In this document: positions 59,389-64,000 of the stretch, piece by piece
Numbering within the stretch: position 1 is the first letter of the stretch
How the letters are laid out: the number at the start of each line of letters is the position of its first letter
NCBI GenBank assembly: GCA_029721435.1
Contig: CM056573.1
Span: forward strand, 154,215,947 to 154,279,946
Direction: 5' to 3'
Length of the DNA: 64,000 nucleotides
Origin: Gymnothorax reevesii
Taxonomy: Eukaryota; Chordata; Actinopteri; Anguilliformes; Muraenidae
The notes under the pieces: generated by a model
Database searches by the model: none
Seen by the model: only the letters and a program-made list of their open reading frames with translations
Told to the model about the DNA's origin: nothing
Translations under genes and position numbers: made by a program

Positions 59389-60640
59389 TACAGGTACTAC
59401 CCAGAAAATTTGAATATTCTCAAAAAGTTCATGTATTTCTGTAATTCAACTTAAAAGATGAAACCTACATATTATATGGAAAAATAACATGCAAATCAAT
59501 ATATTTCAAGCTTTTATTTGTTTTGATTTTGCTGATTAGGACTTACAGCTCAAGAAAACCTCAAATTCAAAAACTCAGAAAATTAGAATATTACATGAAA
59601 TCGATTTAATAAATAAATAATAAAGGATTTTAAATACAAAAATGTCGGGCCTCTGAAAGGAAAATCTTGCACCAGTATTTAGTACTTAATTAAGGCCCCT
59701 TTTGCACGAATGACTGCTTCAATCCGGCGTGGCATGAATGCTACCAGCCTGTGGCATTTCTCAGCTGTTATCAAAGACCAGCATGCTTCAATCACGGCCT
59801 TGAACTCTTCTTTATTGTTTGGTCTCTTTTCGTTCACCTTTCTCTTGACAATGCCCCATAGATTTTCTATGCGGTTCAGGTCAGGTGAGATTGCGGGCCA
59901 ATCAAGCACAGTAATCCCGTGGTTGTTGAACCAGGATTTGGTACTTTTGGCAGTGTGGGCAGGTGCCAAATCCTGCTGGAGGATGAAGTCTGCATCCCCA
60001 TAAAGCTGGTTCGTTGAAGCAAGCATGAAGTGCTCTAAAATGTTCTGGTAGACTGCTGCGTTTACTCTGGACTTGAGAAAGCACAGGGAACCAGCACCAG
60101 CAGCTGACATGGCTCCCCCAGTCATCAGAGACTGGGGAAACTTAACACTGGACTTCATGCATTTTCCATCATGCGCCCCTCCGGTCTTCCTCCAGACTCT
60201 TGGACCTTTGTTGCCAAATGAGATGGAAAATTTGCTCTCATCAGTAAAGAGGACTTTGGACCACTGGGAAACAGACCAGTTCTTCTTTTCTTTCGCCCAG
60301 CGAAGGTGCCTCTGGCGTTGCTTGCTGTTGAGGAGTGGCTTGACAACAGGAATTCGACATTTAAAGCCCATGTCCAGCATCCGCCTGTGTGTTGTTTCAC
60401 ACACAATATTGGTTATATTCACAATATTCTAATTTTCTGAGTTTTTCTATTTGAGGTTTTAATGAGCTGTAAATCATAATCACCAAAATTACAGCAAACA
60501 ATTGCTTGAGATATATCACTTTGCATGTAATGAGTCAATAAAATATATTAGTTTTACCTTTTATGTTGAATTGCCAAAATAAACCGACTTTTACACGATA
60601 TTGTATTTATATACATATATTGTAATTTTCCGAGTAGTTT
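59389..60640 (-). mobile_element. Tc1-like element inside the hAT
   Basis: Ends TACAGGTACTACCCAG (59389) and, on the other side, TTTTCCGAGTAGTTTCTA (about 60640) resemble inverted Tc1 termini with subterminal AGAAAATTAGAATATT and ATATTCTAATTTTCTGAG copies. It lies between the transposase pseudogene and the right end of the hAT. Confidence 0.7.
59679..60422 (-). CDS. Tc1-like transposase, N-terminally deleted but open
   Basis: An uninterrupted 247-codon frame. It holds most of the catalytic region: VLFTDESKFSISFGN (first Asp), LQQDLAPAHTAKSTKSW (second Asp) and SPDLNRIENLW (Glu), 34 residues apart, so all three catalytic acids are present. Fish Tc1 transposases are usually about 340 residues; roughly the first 100, with the helix-turn-helix DNA-binding domains, are deleted, and the frame starts almost at the terminal repeat. 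It should not bind its own ends. The first Met (60422) may be chance. Confidence 0.75.
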   Translation of the reverse strand: MNITNIVCETTHRRMLDMGFKCRIPVVKPLLNSKQRQRHLRWAKEKKNWSVSQWSKVLFTDESKFSISFGNKGPRVWRKTGGAHDGKCMKSSVKFPQSLMTGGAMSAAGAGSLCFLKSRVNAAVYQNILEHFMLASTNQLYGDADFILQQDLAPAHTAKSTKSWFNNHGITVLDWPAISPDLNRIENLWGIVKRKVNEKRPNNKEEFKAVIEACWSLITAEKCHRLVAFMPRRIEAVIRAKGALIKY

Positions 60641-61639
60641 CTATACACTTTATTGTCAGCTTGCGCTGAAATTCATTTTGCATCCCTGAGCACGGCCCGT
60701 TTACGACAAGACAAACATGGAGTTAAGAAAAAGTTAAGATTCTGGCAAAAAAAATAAAGAGGAAACAGTGTTACTCAACCAGTCTGCATTGATTTTGTCT
60801 TATTGAGCCTGTATTCACTTTTTGATGTGGTTTAAAAGTAAATAAAGGAACAAAAACGGGGAAATTAATTCTTCGCATAAAATGAGAAAATGCCGCTGCA
60901 AAATCAGTGATTTTGCTCTCATAATTCACAAAAAAAACATCGCGCAATCCTGGTGGGACTAAATATACAACTTAAATGTGGTAGAGTTTAAGTTGAAAAT
61001 CGCTAAACTGTATTACTGCCCGGAATGTTCAGTTAGTCTTACTGAAGTTCCTAGTTCAGGATTCCTCACTGGGTCCGTTGAGTATGGCAGTTCTGGTGAG
61101 GATGTCCTGCTGGGTGCGTAGATCCGAAGTTCTGTGTCCACTTGAGGAATGCGTGCAGCTCCGCTGTGTCGGGATGTCCTTGCCGATTCAGAAAAGTTCT
61201 TTTTGGAGTTGTTCTGTGTCCAACTAGTAGTAGCGCCGGGCATAAGCTAGTTTAATGAGATTTGCAGTCCAGAACTTAAATGGAGATTTGCAGAGATGTG
61301 AGCACTCTGCAGATAGGCTAAATGAAATTTCGCAGGATGCGGGAATTCTAATGCAAGTGCCGTCTTTTCGCTTGAAAAGAGTCTGGCTCTCCCCGGGGGG
61401 GAAGGGTAGCTTCCCTTGGGCGAAGGTGTGCTAAGAGAAAGCGCGTGACCTCCTCTGTTGAAAGTGTGCCAAGAGGAGTGAACTGGGTAGGTCCCTAGTT
61501 TTAAGAGTTCTGTTTCCCGTTTTATTGCTTTTAACCTCATCCTATTGGAGAAACGTAGAGGAAGCAGGTGGTGCTGTATAGGATGTTACCGTTTCCTGTT
61601 GACTGCATGGGAAATGTAGTTCTGTGGTCCCTTACATAC

Positions 61640-62115
61640 CTACACCTTGTCAACACAATCTTCTCTCTCCTGTATCCACTGCTCATCCTCCCACCTGTAA
61701 CACTCTTTTGAATTTGATAAAGATGCCTCCCTTTCTCCTCTCCATCCCACATTTCTTGCCACATTACATTGGTCTTTTCCCAGCCTACACTTAACTTCTG
61801 ATACTGAGCTGCATATCTACATTTCCTTTCATTAAAGCTCTCTTAGCCAACTCATCTGCCCTCTCATTCCCCCTCACCCCTACATGCGCTGGAACCCACA
61901 TAAACTTAGCTGCCCTCCCTGATTAACTATTCCCGTAATTGACTGAAGGACTGAATACAGTATGTCTTGACGGCTGTTTGAATGGAATGACCTTAGGTTT
62001 GCTAGCACTGTAGATGAATCTGAACATACCAATGCCTAATCCAGACCAGCTTTCTCCACCCACCGTAACGCAACCAGCACTGCCACCATTTCCACTATGT
62101 AAAACTCCTAACTTA
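61640..62115 (-). pseudogene. LINE RNase H domain relic
   Basis: Minus-strand frames give EMVAVLVALRWVEKAGLD, ALVCSDSSTVLASLRSFHSN, then in a shifted frame KFMWVPAHVGVRGNERADEL, the catalytic Glu, Asp and C-terminal blocks of an RNase H as found in I/Nimb- or Tad-like LINEs. Cut at 61637 by an LTR and at 62121 by another. Confidence 0.75.
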
Positions 62116-62121
62116 TTAGAT

Positions 62122-62283
62122 GTGTTGTGTTCCGGGGTCCTGGCCTTTATGGTTTTAACAGTTTCATGTATCAGAATTTCATAGTTCATGTTCATGTTTC
62201 AGTTTTAACAGTTTCTTGAATCAGGATCAAGTATTGCATTATTCATGTTTATTGTTCATGTTTTTACTTTTCCATGTTTTGTT
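62122..62283 (+). mobile_element. LTR start (family A)
   Basis: TGTTGTGTTCCGGGGTCCTG matches the family-A LTR at 43592 up to about TTTTTACTTTTCCATGTT (62266-62283), after which the match is lost. No right border found. It follows the RNase H relic directly. Confidence 0.65.
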
Positions 62284-62559
62284 TTTTGCCAGGTCTGCCC
62301 AGCCACTCCACCGCTTGTCTGCGTTCCGCCCCGTGCCTTCGTTGTTGCATATTTCAGAGCTCTAGTTGGCTTTGGTATTTCCCCCTTCCTTCTGTGCTGT
62401 GCTGGATTCGGGGCTGTCTAAGCTTAATTGACAATTAACTGTTTTTAAGTTACTAACATTTACTAACATTCAAAGGGGGGTGTAATTCTTAGACAGGCAC
62501 ATTACTAATCCTAAAGTAGTGTGTGGATGCGCGCACATCCAATAAACAGGTGCTGGATC
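62284..62559. other. No gene seen; possible LTR mosaic
   Basis: After the family-A match ends, the sequence includes AGTTACTAACATTTACTAAC, resembling family-B LTR repeats, so the two families may have recombined. Confidence 0.3.
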
Positions 62560-63340
62560 AATAAAAGACGTGAAGAGAGAGAAGAAAAATCCGCACACTG
62601 TTGCTGCTCACCGATTTATTAAACACAACGTTTAGACCTCACACGGTCTTCGTCAGGTGTATGTGTCTGTGTCTGAGTGACAGTTCTTTTACAGAACAGG
62701 AAGGGGCGGGCTTAGTATCAGGTGAAAAACATCAATGTTCCACAACCCCAACAAGTCAGAAAACAAACACTTAATATACAATGACATTAATGTCCCAAAA
62801 AAAAAAAATTGAAATGAAAGACAAGAATAAAGACAAGTATAAAACCCACATAGTGAAAAAAATACATATATACATATCACCAGTACCAGTGTCGTTTCAC
62901 CGGATAAAAACAAAAATATATAAAAGTAATGGAAAACATTACTACCCAAATTCAGAGTCATCTTATAAAAAGGGTTTGATGTCGAACTCCTCATTCAGCC
63001 CGTATGGGGACATAGTATTGAGATAGTAGATGTAACATGTCTCTCGTTGTAAGAGTAGGCGCTCATGGTTGCCACCTCTTAGAGGCCTCTCAACCTTTTC
63101 AATCCCCATGTATCTCATGGCGCACACACTATGCCCTGCAGCAATGAAGTGCGCCGCGACGGGATTCCGAATGTCACCGCATCTTATATTGCTGCGGTGC
63201 TCAGATATGCGGGTGCGTAAGGCTCTATTGGTCTTGCCAACGTAGGCCAGTCCACATGGGCATTTAATCAAATACACAACATGCTGTGTATTACATGTGA
63301 TGACACCACGAATATCCAAAGTGGCATTGGAGTCGCATTG
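62560..63340 (-). mobile_element. Second Penelope-like element, 3' part
   Basis: Minus-strand GIY-YIG endonuclease followed by a pLTR-like tail with a hammerhead-like motif at 62629-62656. The reverse transcriptase is absent, so this is a 5'-truncated copy. Confidence 0.75.
62629..62656 (-). ncRNA. Hammerhead-like motif in pLTR of second Penelope element
   Basis: On the minus strand CTGACGA, then a GACC/GGTC stem, then TAAAC. Compared with 32731-32757 the stem is exchanged (GGTC/GACC there) but still pairs. The final G of the core is changed to T, so this copy should not cleave. Confidence 0.35.
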
Positions 63341-63796
63341 GGTCTCTGACATCTGTTCCACACTCCTCACGGTCCTCACGGCATCCTCACGGTCTACCCC
63401 ACATCTAGCACATTTCTTCTCCTTGCAATTTTTGGCTATGTATGCAAACCTTTGACAGTTAAAGCATCTCAATGGTTTTGGTACATAAACTCTCACTGGG
63501 TAACTCATAAAACCCAGGAAAACTTTCTTAGGCACACGCTCTCTTTCAAACTCAATCAATACAGTTTCACTATCCATTCTCACTCCTTCTTTTGATGTCT
63601 TGATTCTTTGCACATTCATTATTTTTCCTCCTTTAATATTCCTCTTAAGTTCCTTCAAACTCACACATAGTGCCACCCCTGTAATCACTCCTTTACATCC
63701 ACCACCATTTCCTGCTCCCACCCTCCCGGTGCTTGCCACCTTGTTTTTCCCCCCATGCCTTTCAGTATGTGCCTTCAATTTGGTCTTTATTAGCAC
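62963..63796 (-). CDS. Fused reading frame: LINE ORF1 zinc knuckle and Penelope GIY-YIG nuclease
   Basis: An open frame of 277 codons. Residues 1-about 125 resemble LINE ORF1 C-terminal sequence: VLIEFERERVPKKVFLGF and a CCHC-type knuckle, LRCFNCQRFAYIAKNC, in which the usual His is Tyr, then KKCARCG. Residues about 160-277 are a complete GIY-YIG domain (VVYLIKCPCGLAYVGKTNRA, RTRISEHRSNIRCGD, AAHF). The junction (63340-63410) has three TCCTCACGG-like copies. It is most likely the result of a Penelope insertion into a LINE, but the frame is uninterrupted. Confidence 0.6.
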   Translation of the reverse strand: MLIKTKLKAHTERHGGKNKVASTGRVGAGNGGGCKGVITGVALCVSLKELKRNIKGGKIMNVQRIKTSKEGVRMDSETVLIEFERERVPKKVFLGFMSYPVRVYVPKPLRCFNCQRFAYIAKNCKEKKCARCGVDREDAVRTVRSVEQMSETQCDSNATLDIRGVITCNTQHVVYLIKCPCGLAYVGKTNRALRTRISEHRSNIRCGDIRNPVAAHFIAAGHSVCAMRYMGIEKVERPLRGGNHERLLLQRETCYIYYLNTMSPYGLNEEFDIKPFL

Positions 63797-64000
63797 ATTT
63801 CACCAATAAATTGCCATCACCCAGGACCTTTGCTAACTGTATCTGCCCTATTTTAATTGCTAGAATTGTTGTTTGCACAAAGGGGTTAAGCTTTTTTCTT
63901 GCGCCTTTTCATTGAATCGTATGATGACAAAACAATTCTCAGGTGTCTCCTTCTCAATATGCTCAGCTCCTTCCTCCTCACTGCTATAACTGTCATCATT
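63340..64000 (-). pseudogene. LINE ORF1 (zinc-knuckle protein), continues beyond window
   Basis: The ORF1-like sequence upstream of the fusion (63410-63796 in frame) continues on the minus strand to the window end with frame changes near 63800. It probably belongs to the same LINE type as the RNase H relic at 61640-62115, given order and strand; the intervening ORF2 is deleted. Confidence 0.5.

Larger units (their letters stand above)
56012..60960 (+). mobile_element. hAT element, CGGBP1-type, 4.9 kb
   Basis: Ends AGTCCCCCCAG at 56012 and reverse-complement AGTCCCACCAG at 60960, with 8-bp flanks TAATATAC (56004-56011) and AAATATAC (60961-60968), one mismatch. It encloses a multi-exon transposase pseudogene on the plus strand and a later Tc1-like insertion at 59389-60640. 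Without the insertion it is about 3.7 kb, suitable for an autonomous hAT. Confidence 0.8.
55499..61636 (-). mobile_element. LTR, about 1.2 kb, split by a 5-kb hAT element
   Basis: Outer parts 55499-56011 and 60961-61636 are joined across the hAT. In minus orientation it starts TGTAAGGGACCACAG, exactly where a LINE RNase H relic is cut, and ends GGTGCCGTAACA after an AATAAATTAATTTATT signal zone. The far LTR and a target duplication were not found. Confidence 0.4.

Overview
This window looks like intergenic DNA from a ray-finned fish. The evidence is the set of repeats: Tc1-like transposons with 34-residue D..E spacing, hAT elements with 8-bp target duplications, L2/CR1-group LINEs, a Penelope-like element with a GIY-YIG nuclease, many solo LTRs, a tRNA-derived SINE of a type common in teleosts, and abundant microsatellites. 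Base composition is AT-rich, almost all long reading frames are broken transposon genes, and no bacterial features are present. The species cannot be fixed from sequence alone.

Layout. 1-3.2 kb: an LTR end inside a nearly full L2/jockey-group LINE. 3.3-6.4 kb: a Tc1 relic, then a hAT-like element split by a 1.9-kb solo LTR carrying two minisatellites. 6.9-9.1 kb: a CR1-type LINE (minus strand) whose 3' end abuts a pentanucleotide repeat. 9-14.7 kb: mostly unassigned, with a TTAA-type MITE and a Tc1 end. 14.7-17.8 kb: a Ty3/gypsy integrase relic and an LTR-like block into which a large fold-back hAT inserted, itself hit by a TTAA MITE and a further insertion. 18.0-19.2 kb: a solo LTR. 19.9-22.6 kb: the only stretch with signs of an ordinary host gene (TATA box and phase-consistent small exons). 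23-30 kb: LTR-like sequence, GATA repeat, Tc1 relics, an inverted LINE fragment and a MITE.

30.2-47.6 kb is a Russian-doll nest: a Tc1-like element contains hAT ends, which contain a second Tc1-like element, split by a 10.1-kb Penelope-like element (15-bp target duplication), which is split by a 6.9-kb endogenous retrovirus (4-bp target duplication). A fold-back hAT sits in the right part of the outer Tc1.

48-55 kb: tandem duplications, a Tc1 relic hit by a SINE, a 147-bp satellite with nuclear-receptor-like half-sites, a 0.5-kb palindrome, an L2-type LINE relic and another LTR. 55.5-61.6 kb: an LTR split by a CGGBP1-type hAT, which holds a Tc1 element with a 247-codon open transposase frame. 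61.6-64 kb: LINE relics, an LTR end, and a second Penelope-like element whose nuclease reads in frame with a LINE zinc-knuckle ORF1. Insertion order can be read from target duplications, so the window is a stratified record of transposon activity.
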